From assembly GCA_027924645.1 (NCBI GenBank), contig BSBN01001751.1, forward strand, positions 558,001-622,000: a stretch of DNA of 64,000 nt, written 5' to 3'. The stretch's first letter is position 1, and each line of letters starts with the position of its first letter. Under the pieces are notes generated by a model. That model saw only the letters and a program-made list of their open reading frames with translations, was not told the origin of the DNA and searched no databases. This DNA comes from Cunninghamia lanceolata (lineage: Eukaryota; Streptophyta; Pinopsida; Cupressales; Cupressaceae). The position numbers and the translations under genes are program-made. Of the stretch, positions 45,190 to 58,100 are shown one piece after another.

Positions 45190-48100
45190 TGTAACACCCA
45201 TCCCTGAACATCTTAGAGAAAATACATTCATACTAGAGAAAACAAGAAATATTATTTTTTTTTTTGTTTGATTTAAGATAACAAGCAATGCTGATTTAAC
45301 TAATTACTCCATTGAACTGCAACATGTCTCTAAGGATTCAAGGAGGCATTACTTACACGCTAATCAACATGATAACACATAATGCTACATCAGTAACTAA
45401 TCTAAAACCAATGCATGATTAATTAACATCTTCAACTTTATTGCATGTCATCAAAACATAATGCTCGTGATTAATTACACAACTACAATGTTTTTTCCCT
45501 TACACAAAGTTACTTCATTACATCCTTGACATCCTCTGTCTACATCAAATTACATATAATAAAAATGATCTGATACACAAGTCAGGTATGCAATTATCTT
45601 CTTAACTGGTACAAGTTTATTTGCCTGAATTTGAGATAATCCTTTCCTGCACATAAACTCCGACAAGAATCAACCAATGGATAAGATAGCTCTTCCACCC
45701 GACCATGTGGAACCCTAAGGTCCACCCCCCGAGCTAGGAGTTAACATGAGGTCCCAACGACAAACAACAGTCAGGTAGACAATGACTAACAGGAACAAAG
45801 GATGACCAACTTCAATTCAACACAAGACAACTACCCAACACAACTTCCTGAGCTGTCACACGACATGAATGGAGAGACCATACAAGGAATACTAGGTAGC
45901 AGTAGGGAGAGTGTCATCGCACGGTCCTAGCATGGGTTATTCTGACAGCCTCTCTCTAGGCGCCGGCCCCCATCTATGGTTATCCTGACAGCCTCTCACT
46001 AGGCGCCAGCCCCATAGGGTGACACATGCGGAATCAACCTTCCTTTCATGAGGACAAGGAAGTCAATCATGCCGACCAGGCCTTCTCAACCCATCCTTAG
46101 CCTAAACAAGCGCTACAGGCCTGGGTGAGGAAATCCATTAATCTTGTTAAATGTGAATTCTACCCTTAACCCCCTAGTTCATTTTAGGTTACCACTTAAT
46201 TAATCCACTTTCAATGGGTTATCCTGACTGCCACTTTGGGCGCCGGCCCCACATTGAAAGCCACCCTCCTTACTAGCATCTAGTAATCCCTAACTATCAA
46301 TAAGACAAATACATCATCCCACAGATACATACGAACATAGCAAGGTAGTTTCCCACTTGTTTACCAAACATAAACATAAGGCAACCTCTTCACTCAATGT
46401 CCAAGGCAACACAGGTTTATTGGACTTTTAGGATTTACAGGTCTCTCAATGTGACGATTACGACAAGACGGTAAAATACCTCTTCTGGAATTATTGCTTG
46501 CAAAACTTATTAACCTTTAACTCATACTTTATTAAACTCTATACCAACCAAAAGCTACAAGATAGCATAACACCACAATATTAAAACTCTACTACGACAT
46601 GCTTAACCCCTGGAGTGGTCATTCGCAACTCCACTCTTACGACGACAAGATCTCTAAACTCACGCCGTTATGATTAAGTTCCAGAGTTAAAGCTACAAAT
46701 CCTACTAAGTTTAATGCAAAAGAAGACAACCATGAAATAACATTAATACCACTAATTTAAATGCAACAATCTAATTAATATAAATTACAACTACTTAGTA
46801 CACATTCTTTATTTTGTTTCAAACAATAAATTAATTAACGACACCCTCCAGATTACTTTTTCCATAATTCTACCGATTAATCTAATACAAGAGTAATACA
46901 AAAATGCCTATTTTCTAGATCCCTACCCTAGTAGTTTTGAATTTACCAGTGTTATTAGTAAGGCTTTATAAGCATTTATCTATATAATTTTATGGCAGGA
47001 AAATAATAACCGCATAATTAAATATTATTAATACGAATAAAACTATTGAGTAGCAAATAATTATCGTCCTATGCTAACAAGTATGCTATTTTATTTTACG
47101 AGTTATCTATTCGATATAGCCTTGAACTTCTAAGATTAAGTTCAGTAAATTAACTTAACGTTAATTTTACCTATCATGCGAGCCTCCACATATGACACAC
47201 AATTACCTTACTCGCAAAAAAATCCCTATTTAATCTATTCTAACTTAAGGGAGAATCTCTTCATAGGCATCTATCTTTTCACCGCTATGGTTAAAAACAA
47301 TCTAACAACAATAGTATTATTTGAACTATACAATTTTGTAGATCAAAGGATAGTAATTATCTTTTATCCAAAGGAAAAAAAATAACATTAGTGGATAGAG
47401 ATTTCACGGAAGGAACTTAGCCTCATACAGTGATTACTCTAAAAAAAAACCCTAATAAACACTCATTCTTTTACACAACCCTAAATTTTAACTAATAAAT
47501 ACCGTATAACTAACTTTATAATATTAGATGAAATAAAGATAAGTGAGGATATTATTGAACATTATCACAAACTATACATTAACATTTATAGAAATGGAAA
47601 TAATTGAAGGATCGTTTTATTTGGCCGATCTAATGGCAATCATCTAACATTAACCAAATACTTCAACCATAATAATAATCTTTACTGCATTACGCCTACA
47701 TTTGATCATTCTGAGAGCGTGGTTGGCTTTGAAACCCTAACTTTGACAACAGATACCGGCTATAACCTGCAGTCAAACGGATGCTATGCAGAATCTAAAC
47801 ACAAGGACAGTGCACACAAATGATTTACTACGGCCCTCAGGGAAATACCTTTTGGGATGTAACGTTTGCTGGATATGCACAATAGGATTTATGATGCACT
47901 ACCCGAATTTCAACTAGGGCAATCAAAAGATTAACAGCCGTCCCACGTCCTTGCTGCCAGCACGTGCCACAAGGGCGATTTAATGCAGTCTTGAAGTGCG
48001 CTGATTGCAATGATTGCAGAGTTTGGACCGTAGGGATTTAGCTAGCAAGTTGAAGAAGCTTTCAAGCGTTTGCAAGGGCAGGTGGCAGCGAACTCAGGAA

Positions 48101-50351
48101 TAGAACGTTGAAAAGGCTTCAGAAACCTAAAAATAAGTGCAACCTGCAGGTGTAAAGCAGACGTCCCAACCTTGGCATCGCTCCCACTGCCTAAACAACG
48201 AAATGCGCCCTGGAAAGGTTATGGACATCCATCACCGCAAGGATAAAGGGACGCTGGCGAGTGTTGCAGTAGCAACAGTCCCGCATATGCGAAATGTGTA
48301 AATCTGCACAAGGCATGTGGGCTGTCTACAGTGCGTCCCAGGGAGTGTAACGCTTTGGCGATAGGATGTTCACAGATTGGATTTGCTGAAAAGGCATTAG
48401 AGACTTAAATGCAATTGAAGCATGGCTTAGACCTTGAGGCAAGCTAATCGGTTTGTATAAGTGCATGTGATGTATTAGAATTGAATTTATATAAGTGAAT
48501 ATGAACATTTTTATTTATTAAAACTGTTATCTTTGCACCTGTAGATTTGTGAATTAGGTATATTAGAGTATGATGTCTTAAATTATGTTGTCTTCTGTAT
48601 GCCAGCCTTAATTGGTGATACACTACCAGATGAGGTATGTCATACGCAACTAGAAGCAAGTCATCCGCAGGTCATTCACACTTCTACGCTGCCTTTACAA
48701 ACTTATATGCAGTCTTTAGAAGCTCCCTCGCTGCCAGGCTATGAAAAGTCTACACATGTTTCAAATGTTTATTCTCAGCCTCTCACAAATCTTGAACAAT
48801 GTTTTGAACAACCAACGTAGCACTTTAACATCTCTACCTGTTGAGCATATTTTAATGCTGACAGATGCAACTCCTTTACAGATTTTAAATTCTCCAATGT
48901 TGCAAGATTCGATGCCTGTGGAGTGTTCTACACGGCTATCAAGCATTACTGAACAGTCTCATACTGAACCAGAGACAAGTTATGGTGTTGCTTTAGGGTT
49001 ATCACGTGGCAATGAGATTTTGGAGTCCCAAGGTAGGGACAGATATAACACCCAAATATGAACTACGTATTTGACACATATTGTGGCACAAGGAAAGAGG
49101 AGTACATAAGATTAAGGCGTTTTCTCTAAATCATTAATAGGCCAAACGATGATAACCTGTGTACGAAATACTTTCCAAATATTATAGATACAAAGAGAAA
49201 TGAATCATGATTCAAGACATACCCGGATTATTGGAGAATTTGTTTCCGAAATCTGAAAACTACCCGTTTCCACCTTTTCTTCCTCTGGCTTTTCGAACCT
49301 CCTCCCCCTCCAGGAAAAGAAATCTCCCCTTTTAACAAAATTATTTGGTAACCAATTTACAGGAACGAAAAACTAACTTTCACCACCCGAACTAACTTCG
49401 TATTAATTAGGTCCACAACAAAATAGTTTGATTCGATTAATTCCAGGCAACGGTATTTACACAAAATAAATGTTTATCATTAATTATATTAATTTTTATA
49501 ACTATACCTTGTTAACCAATTTGTGACAAGCAATTTATTTACTGACAACACGAAAATTACGGATTTTGACTCAACTTACCACTAGTTGATTTAATTAAAA
49601 ATCCAACCATACAAGGCCCCTCCAACTAAATTTAATAGTTTTTACTTCCCAACAAAATAATTCATTAATAACATTTATAATTAAATATCCAAATTAGCAA
49701 TTTATATTAGGTTATTATATTTTCCGTTCATTCATTCTACTTAATGCACAACTCTAACTTACCCATGAAAACACCTTCTGACCTTGCTAACCTCGAAGTG
49801 TGACATTTCTGCTAACAATTTATGATCAGACGACAGACAAGACCTCGGAGGTGACCTAACAACTCAGTAACAATCACAGGGTACCCCATATTAACTCCAT
49901 ACAACCTTTCCATTGGTGGAGGCACGCTCAGACCTAGTAAATCAGGTGGAGTCGATGCCCAATTCCTACATCCTGCGGCAAATACACAGTTAAACATAAC
50001 GAGATATATATATATCCACATGCAGTCGTCTAGTAAATGGGAATCGCAGTGGGGTAGGGTACTTGAGAGCAAGTAATACGACACTGTCCCATTCACGTTC
50101 CTATATAAACAAGGCACAACATTTAAACAAGATACTAAATACAGAAATCAAAACATCGGAGACATCCAGTTTACTTATCAATTGCAAAGCAGGAAATCAC
50201 AAGATCCAATATCACAACTAATATCATGATGATTAGTTCCATGATGAATTAACAAGACAACAAGTGTTCCATCATCTAAGATACTATCAAAATGTCAGAA
50301 TTCTAATAACCAACTATCAATCAAACTGATGGCAAGGTGAGGGGCACTGCA
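45190..50351 (-). repeat. 3' LTR of element C
   Basis: TGTAACACCC at the left edge to GGGGCACTGCA at the right; the right LTR ends GGGGCACTACA. Contains the triplicated GC-rich motif (45934-46250), a (TA)n box at about 50004-50016, and a gene-like stretch at 48599-49061. Confidence 0.95.
48599..49061 (+). other. Gene-like stretch in element C LTR, function unknown
   Basis: Antisense to the element. An AG acceptor-like site (TTTGCACCTGTAG, ending 48545) precedes a frame reading MPALIGDTLPDEVCHTQLE and PSLPGYEKSTHVSNVYSQPL, stopping at 48818-48820; an overlapping frame continues with LPVEHILMLTDATPLQILN and SYGVALGLSRGNEILESQG to 49061. A one-base change would join them. Composition (Ser/Thr/Pro/Gln-rich) looks like a disordered region of a host protein, but I do not recognise it. 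The copy in the other LTR is at 58576-59038. Confidence 0.35.
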
Positions 50352-50362
50352 TCCTCCCCCCC
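50352..50362 (-). promoter_or_regulatory. Polypurine tract of element C
   Basis: Minus strand GGGGGGGAGGA directly abuts the start of the 3' LTR (TGCAGTGCC). Plus-strand DNA synthesis would be primed here. Confidence 0.9.
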
Positions 50363-50373
50363 AAGGATCAGGC

Positions 50374-53300
50374 TTACTCCTGGAAGCCTGCAAACAAATA
50401 AGGATATAACTCTCGCATTCGGGATGCATCCTCCCAGGTAGCTGAAGTCTCATCACTAGGATCCCACTGGACCCTTACCTGCTCTATGACTCTACCCCTG
50501 AGAGCGAGTCTCCTGTGCTCCAAAATGCCTACAGGCTCCAAAGCCAGCTGCCCGTCCTCTACCTGTAAAGCATTCCAATCAAGGACATGAGAAATATCAG
50601 GATGATAGGGTCTAAGAACAGAAACATGAAATACATCATGGATGCGTGACAAGCTAGGTGGCAAAGCAAGACGATATGCAACAGGACCAATTCTTTCCAA
50701 AATCTCGAATGGCCCTACAAAGCGCAGTGCAAGCTTAGAGCCTTTTCCGTAACGGATCGGACTCTTTCGCGGTCGCACCTGCAAGAACACCTGATCACCT
50801 ACTGAAAACTGACGATCAAGTCTATGAGCATCTGCATATTTCTTCTGTCTATCCTGCACTGCTACAAGATGCTTTCTAATGTGATCAACCTGCTGCTCCA
50901 TCTCTTGGAGCATCTGAGGTCCAATGAGAACTCTATCCTCAAGACGATCCCAACTCAATGGGGTTCGACAAGGATGACCATAAAGAGCCTGAAAAGGAGA
51001 CATGCCAATGGAACTATGGTACCCATTATTGTACGCAAACTCCACCAAATGCAAATAATCTTCCCAACGGTTTTGCTGATCCATGACATACATTCTGAGC
51101 ATGTCCTCGAGGACCTGATTGACCCTCTCTGTTTGCCCATCAGTCTCCGGATGATAAGCTGAACTAAAGTTTAACTGAGTTCCCAAAGTATGCTGAAGGG
51201 ATGTCCAAAGAGCTGAAGTGAACACTGGATCACGATCAGAGATAATCTTGCGAGGAATCCCATGTAATCTGACGATGTCCTCCATAAAAATTCTGGCTAC
51301 AGATGAAGCATTATATGAAGATCAGATAGGAGAAAAGTGTGCTACTTTCGTAAGCCTGTCTACGGTGACCATTATTGCATCATGGCGACGAGAGGACACG
51401 GGTAGACCAACTATAAAGTCTATTGAGATGATGTCCCATTTCCATTCTGGAATCAAATGTGGCTGGAGGAGACCTGTAGGATGCTGATGTTCTGCCTTAA
51501 CCCTCTGACATTCTAGACATCTCGAAACAAAATCAGCAATATCTCTCTTCATTCCGGCCCAAAAATATATTTGACGGATGTCGGCATACATCTTCTTGAC
51601 ACCTGGGTGAGCAGCATAAGGTGCCCGATGTGCCTCAGACATGATTAAAGTACGGAGACCCTCTATAGAAGGAACATAAATGTGACCTAGATGCCGCACG
51701 AGACCATCAGACTCGATGGAATATCCGACGAATCTGCCCTCCAAGGTTCTACCAGACTCCACTTCTGCTTTCACTTCCTGATACCATCTATCTACCGGGA
51801 GTGCTGCTAGGATCTGACCTCTCAAATCCACTCCAAGAGTGATTGATGAAAGCTCGTGTTTCCGCCGGCTGAGAGCATCTGCCACCACATTTTCCTTACC
51901 TTGGATATATTTTACCTCGAAATCATACTCACAAAGAAATTCCATCCACCGCCTCTGTCTCGCATTCAGGTTTGGTTGAGTAAAAATGTACTGTAAACTT
52001 CTGTGATCGCTGTGGAGCTCGAACCGATGTCCCAATAAGAAGTGTCTCCATCTCACTAATGCATGCACAACAGCAGCTAACTCTAGGTCATGTGTAGGAT
52101 AGTTCAACTCATGATCTTTGAGTTTGCGGGACTCATAAGCTATCACACGACCCTCCTGCATCAAAACTGCTCCTAACCCTTCCAAGGATGCATCTGTACA
52201 TACCACAAAATCTCCGGTAGGATCAGGCACTGCTAGAATGGGTGCACTAGTCAACCGCTCCTTAAGAGTCTGAAAGGCTGCTTGACATTGATCTGACCAA
52301 ATGAACTTCTTTCCTTTTCTCTGAAGAGAAGTTATAGGGTGAGCTAGCTTAGAAAATCCCTGCACAAATCGTCGATAATAGCCTGCTAGACCCATGAAAC
52401 TACGAACCTCTGAAACATTGGTGGGAGCAGGCCAATCCATGATGGCTTGTATCTTTGAAGGATCTACTGCAATGCCCTTGTCAGAAATAACATGTCCCAA
52501 ATATTTTACTTTTGTTTGAAAGAATTCACATTTAGCCAAATTTGCATATAACTGATTTTCTCTTAAACACTACAGAACCTGTCGCAAATGCTCTTCATGC
52601 TCCTCCATAGACCTAGAGTAAATCAATATATCATCCAAGAATACAAGGACAAATTTATCAAGATAGGTATGAAACACACCATTCATCAGACTCATAAATA
52701 CCGATGGTGCATTCGTCAGCCCAAAAGGTACAACAGTGAACTCATAATGTCCGTAGCGAGTACGAAATGCTGTCTTGTGGATGTCAGCCTCAAAGATGCG
52801 CAACTGATGATATCCTGACTTTAGGTCTATCTTAGAGAATACCTTAGCCCCCTTGATCTGGTCAAAAAGATCATCAATTCGTGGCAAGGGGTATCGGTTC
52901 TTAACAGTTACCTTATTAAGCTGTCAATAATCGATGCACAACCGCAGGGATCCATCCTTTTTCTTCACAAAAATAGCTGGTGCTCCCCATGGAGAGACAC
53001 TAGGACGAATAAACCCCTTGGCTAGCAACTCCTCTAGCTACAACCGAAGCTCCTTAAGTTCCTGAGTAGTCATCCGATATGGGGCTCGAGAGATAGGTTC
53101 TACTCCAGGAACAAGGTCTATCTTAAAATCAATGTCACGCTTAGGTGGCATTCCTGGGATATCACTAGGAAAGACATCTGCATACTCCTTGAGAATAGGA
53201 TGATCATCGAGGGATGTCTCCCTATTCTCCTCAAAATCTATATCATTAACTGTTACGGCAAACAGCTTGCATCCTCGACGCAGACATCTCTTCAACTGCA

Positions 53301-55014
53301 TGGCAGAAATCATACGCAAGGAGATGGGTCTCTGAAAACCAACCACTTCTACCTCACTGCCAGAATCATCTACACACCTCACTAACTTGTGGCGACAATC
53401 TATCACTGCTTGATGAGCATCCAACCAGTCCATACCCAACACTATGTCATAGGATCCTAGAGGTATAATGCGAAGATCCACCGTGGTAGGTAAAGGACCT
53501 ATCCTCAACTCACAACCAGATACCAGAGACTCTACTGATACCCTAGCTCCAGAGGCCAATTCCACCTGCCACTTAACATCTTGCTTTGCTGCCACCAACT
53601 TGCAACGCTCTACTATAGAAGGGGAAATGAAAGAATCTGAAGCACCTGAGTCAAAAAGAATAGAGAATGTAATACCTCGCAAGACACCTGTAGTCTCCAC
53701 AACGGTGCCTTGATGCTCTGCTTGGCAATTATCTACTGCCGCAAACACCCTATGTGACCTGCCTGCATCTCCCACAGTAGGCTCTGAAACTGCAGGCCTT
53801 TGACCAAAACCTGTAGTATTCTTACGTGGACACTGTTTGGCAATGTGGCCCTGCTGGCTGCAAGAGAAACATCCTGTTCCCCTACCAACACCTCCACCGC
53901 CTACAGGGGCACTCGACTGCTGAAAACTTCCTCTGCTTGCTGCAGACTGTGTGCTCTGCATTGGCTGACTAGCACGTTCACGCCTAATTCTTTGCCAACT
54001 TCGATCTTTCCTAGACTGAAATCTACTACCTTGATGATATTGAGAGTTTCTCAGTTTCGCCTGGGAATACTACTGTTGTTGGCCACTCTTAGAAGGTACA
54101 TGATGACTCCTTGAGTTCCCTGCTATCTGAGACTGACTCCCTCAGAACCCAGAACTTGCTCGGGAATCACTACCAATCTGCACACCAGTATGACCCCCTA
54201 AAGCCATGGTCAAATTCTCCTCCACCAGTCGAGCCTTCTCCACTGCCACCTCCATGGTCTTCGGCTCAAAAACTTGAACTCCTCCACTGATCCGTGCATT
54301 CAGCCCTCTAATAAAATGTTGAACCAACATGGCCTCATCGTTTCCAATACCTGCATACTGCTTGAGTTCATAAAACCTACGCTCGTATTGTTCCACTGTC
54401 ATGGCCATCTGTCTCAATCCATGGAATTCATCTGCTCGACGTTGCCTCCAGTGGTCTGACAAAAATCGAGCTCTGAATCTCTCTAGAAATAGTTCCCAAG
54501 ATACTGTGCCAATATCTAGGTGCAGCTTCTATTCCTCTAGTCGCCACCATGTGGAGGCAAAACCTCGAAGATGCATGATGGCACATCTTGCCTTAGTGTT
54601 GCTACCATAAGGATGCATAGCAAAACACCTCTCTAAATCAATTAGCCATGTCTCTGCTTCCAACCCACTACCAGACCCCTCGAAAGTGGGAGGACGGGCT
54701 CTCATAAGATCTCGCATGTGGCCTGCAAGGATAGCTTCTTGTTCAGCTGTGGTTTCTCTCCTTCTAGGAGATCGTTCTCTATCTCTTACTTCTGACTGAT
54801 CCACCTCCTGCCTAGGACCTAGACGAGCAAGGACCTCTTCAAGAAGTTGACGTAGCTGAGCACCCTCTGGCTGACCCTGATTCTCCTGATTCTCTTGATT
54901 CTCGCCCCCACCTTCTTGGGTACTTTCATGAGGGGAACTAGGAGGAGGACTATTAGCACCCCCTCTTCCATGTCCCCTACCGCGACCACGTCCTTGACCT
55001 CAACCCCTAGGCAT
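50374..55014 (-). pseudogene. gag-pol: Gag-pol polyprotein of element C, eight point stops
   Basis: A single frame of 1547 codons from ATG 55014 to TAA 50374-50376, without frameshift. Order: Gly/Arg-rich start; gag domain (PPTFEGSGSGLEAETWL, FYELKQYAGIG); zinc knuckle CFSCSQQGHIAKQC near 53850; protease FDSGASDSF near 53645; RT with [12 protein letters not shown] and catalytic [10 protein letters not shown]; intact-looking RNase H ([29 protein letters not shown]); integrase ([44 protein letters not shown]); GPF-type tail; chromodomain ending SATWEDASRMRELYPYLF. Premature stops: TGA 55000, TAG 54529, TGA 54142, TAG 54070, TAG 53038, TGA 52924, TAG 52570, TGA 51322. Family expectation at several is Arg or Gln. 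Chromodomains direct integration to heterochromatin. Confidence 0.92.
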
Positions 55015-55149
55015 CTCCCTGACCAAACACCCAAAAACAACGTTAGATTACTAGGTGAGGACTACTAAAGAAAATATTTTTCAGAGATTAAGCAACTAGT
55101 ATAGCTTAATGGGCTCATATAAACCCCGAGTACCTAGTGTTAGAAACTT

Positions 55150-55162
55150 GGCTCTGATACCA
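55150..55162 (-). promoter_or_regulatory. Primer-binding site of element C (initiator tRNA-Met)
   Basis: Minus strand TGGTATCAGAGCC two bases after the LTR end. This is the classic complement of the 3' end of plant initiator methionyl-tRNA. Confidence 0.95.
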
Positions 55163-55164
55163 GA

Positions 55165-58100
55165 TGTAACACCCATCCCTGAACATCTTAAAGAAAATAC
55201 ATTCATACTAGAGAAAACAGGAAATATTATTTTTTTTTTGTTTGATTTAAGATAACAAGCAATGCTGATTTAACTAATTACTCCATTGAACTGCAACATG
55301 TCTCTAAGGATTCAAGGAGGCATTACTTACACGCTAATCAACATGATAACACATAATGCTACATCAGTAACTAATCTAAAACCAATGCATGATTAATTAA
55401 CATCGTCAACTTTATTGCATGTCATCAAAACATAATGCTCGTGATTAATTACACAACTACAATGTTTTTTCCCTTACACAAAGTTACTTCATTACATCCT
55501 TGACATGCTCTGTCTACATCAAATTACATATAATAAAAATGATCTGATACACAAGTCAGGTATGCAATTATCTTCTTAACTGGTACAAGTTTATTTGCCT
55601 GAATTTGAGATAATCCTTTCCTGCACATAAACTCTGACAAGAATCAACCAATGGATAAGATAGCTCTTCCACCCGACCATGTGGAACCCTAAGGTCCACC
55701 CCCCGAGCTAGGAGTTAACATGAGGTCCCAACGACAAACAACAGTCAGGTAGACAATGACTAACAGAAACGAAGGATGACCAACTTCAATTCAACACAAG
55801 ACAACTACCCAACACAACTTCCTGAGCTGTCACACGACATGAATGGAGAGACCATACAAGGAATACTAGGTAGCAGTAGGGAGAGTGTCATCGCACGGTC
55901 CTAGCATGGGTTATCCTGACAGCCTCTCTCTAGGCGCCGGCCCCCATCTATGGTTATCCTGACAGCCTCTCACTAGGCGCCGGCCCCATAGGGTGACACA
56001 TGCGGAATCAACCTTCCTTTCATGAGGACAAGGAAGTCAATCATGCCAACCAGGCCTTCTCAACCCATCCTTAGCCTAAACAAGCGCTACAGGCCTGGGT
56101 GAGGAAATCCATTAATCTTGTTAAATGTGAATTCTACCCTTAACCCCCTAGTTCATTTTAGGTTACCACTTAATTAATCCACTTTCAATGGGTTATCCTG
56201 ACTGCCACTTTGGGCGCCGGCCCCACATTGAAAGCCACCCTCCTTACTAGCGTCTAGTAATCCCTAACTATCAATAAGACAAATACATCATCCCACAGAT
56301 ACATACGAACATAGCAAGGTAGTTTCCCACTTGTTTACCAAACATAAACATAAGGCAACCTCTTCACTCAATGTCCAAGGCAACACAGGTTTATTGGACT
56401 TTTAGGATTTACAGGTCTCTCCATGCGACGATTACGACAAGACGGTAAAATACCTCTTCTGGAATTATTGCTTGCAAAACTTATTAACCTTTAACTCATA
56501 CTTTATTAAACTCTATACCAACCAAAAGCTACAAGATAGCATAACAACACAATATTAAAACTCTACTACGACATGCTTAACCCCTGGAGTGGTCATTCGC
56601 AACTCCACTCTTACGACGACAAGATCTCTAAACTCACGCCGTTATGATTAAGTTCCAGAGTTAAAGCTACAAATCCTACTAAGTTTAATGCAAAAGAAGA
56701 CAACCATGAAATAACATTAATACCACTAATTTAAATGCAACAATCCAATTAATATAAATTACAACTACTTAGTACACATTCTTTATTTTGTTTCAAACAA
56801 TAAATTAATTAACGACACCCTCCAGATTACTTTTTCCATAATTCTACCGATTAATCTAATACAAGAGTAATACAAAAATGCCTATTTTCTAGATCCCTAC
56901 CCTAGTAGTTTTGAATTTACCAGTGTTATTAGTAAGGCTTTCTAAGCATTTATCTATATAACTTTATGGCAGGAAAGTAATAACCGCATAATTAAATATT
57001 ATTAATACAAATAAAACTATTGAGTAGCAAATAATTATCATCCTATGCTAACAAGTATGCTATTTTATTTTACGAGTTATCTATTCGATATAGCCTTGAA
57101 CTTCTAAGATTAAGTTCAGTAAATTAACTTAACGTTAATTTTACCTATCATACGAGCCTCCACATATGATACACAATTACCTTACTCGCAAAAAAATCCC
57201 TATTTAATCTATTCTAACTTAAGGGAGAATCTCTTCATAGGCATCTATCTTTTCACCGCTATGGTTAAAAACAATCTAACAACAATAGTATTATTTGAAC
57301 TATACAATTTTGTAGATCAAAGGATAGTAATTATCTTTTATCCAAAGGAAAAAAAATAACATTAGTGGATAGAGATTTCACGGAAGGAACTTAGCCTCAT
57401 ACAGTGATTACTCTAAAAAAAAACCCTAATAAACACCCATTCTTTTACACAACCCTAAATTTTAACTAATAAATACCGTATAACTAACTTTATAATATTA
57501 GATGAAATAAAGATAAGTGAGGATATTATTGAACATTATCACAAATTTTACATTAACATTTATAGAAATGGAAATAATTGAAGGATCGTTTTATTTGGCC
57601 GATCTAATGGCAATCATCTAACATTAACCAAATACTTCAACCATAATAATAATCTTTACTGCATTACGCCTACATTTGATCATTCTGAGAGCGTGGTTGG
57701 CTTTGAGGGAACCCTAACTTTGACAACAGATACCGGCTATAACCTACAGTCAAACGGATGCTATGCAGAATCTAAACACAAGGACAGTGCACACAAATGA
57801 TTTACTACGGCCCTCAGGGAAATACCTTTTGGGATGTAACGTTTGCTGGATATGCAAAATAGGATTTATGATGCACTACCCGAATTTCAACTAGGGCAAT
57901 CAAAAGATTAACAGCCGTCCCACGTCCTTGCTGCCAGCACGTGCCACAAGGGCGATTTAATGCAGTCTTGAAGTGCGCTGATTGCAATGATTGCAGTGTT
58001 TGGACCGTAGGGATTTAGTTAGCAAGTTGAAGAAGCTTTCAAGCGTTTGCAAGGGCAGGTGGCAGCGAACTCAGGAATAGAACGTTGAAAAGGCTTCAGA

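Noticed and set aside
54819..55040. 73-codon minus-strand frame at the 5' end of element C
   Set aside because: Out-of-frame shadow of the Gly/Arg-rich gag start; the true start is the ATG at 55014 in the polyprotein frame.
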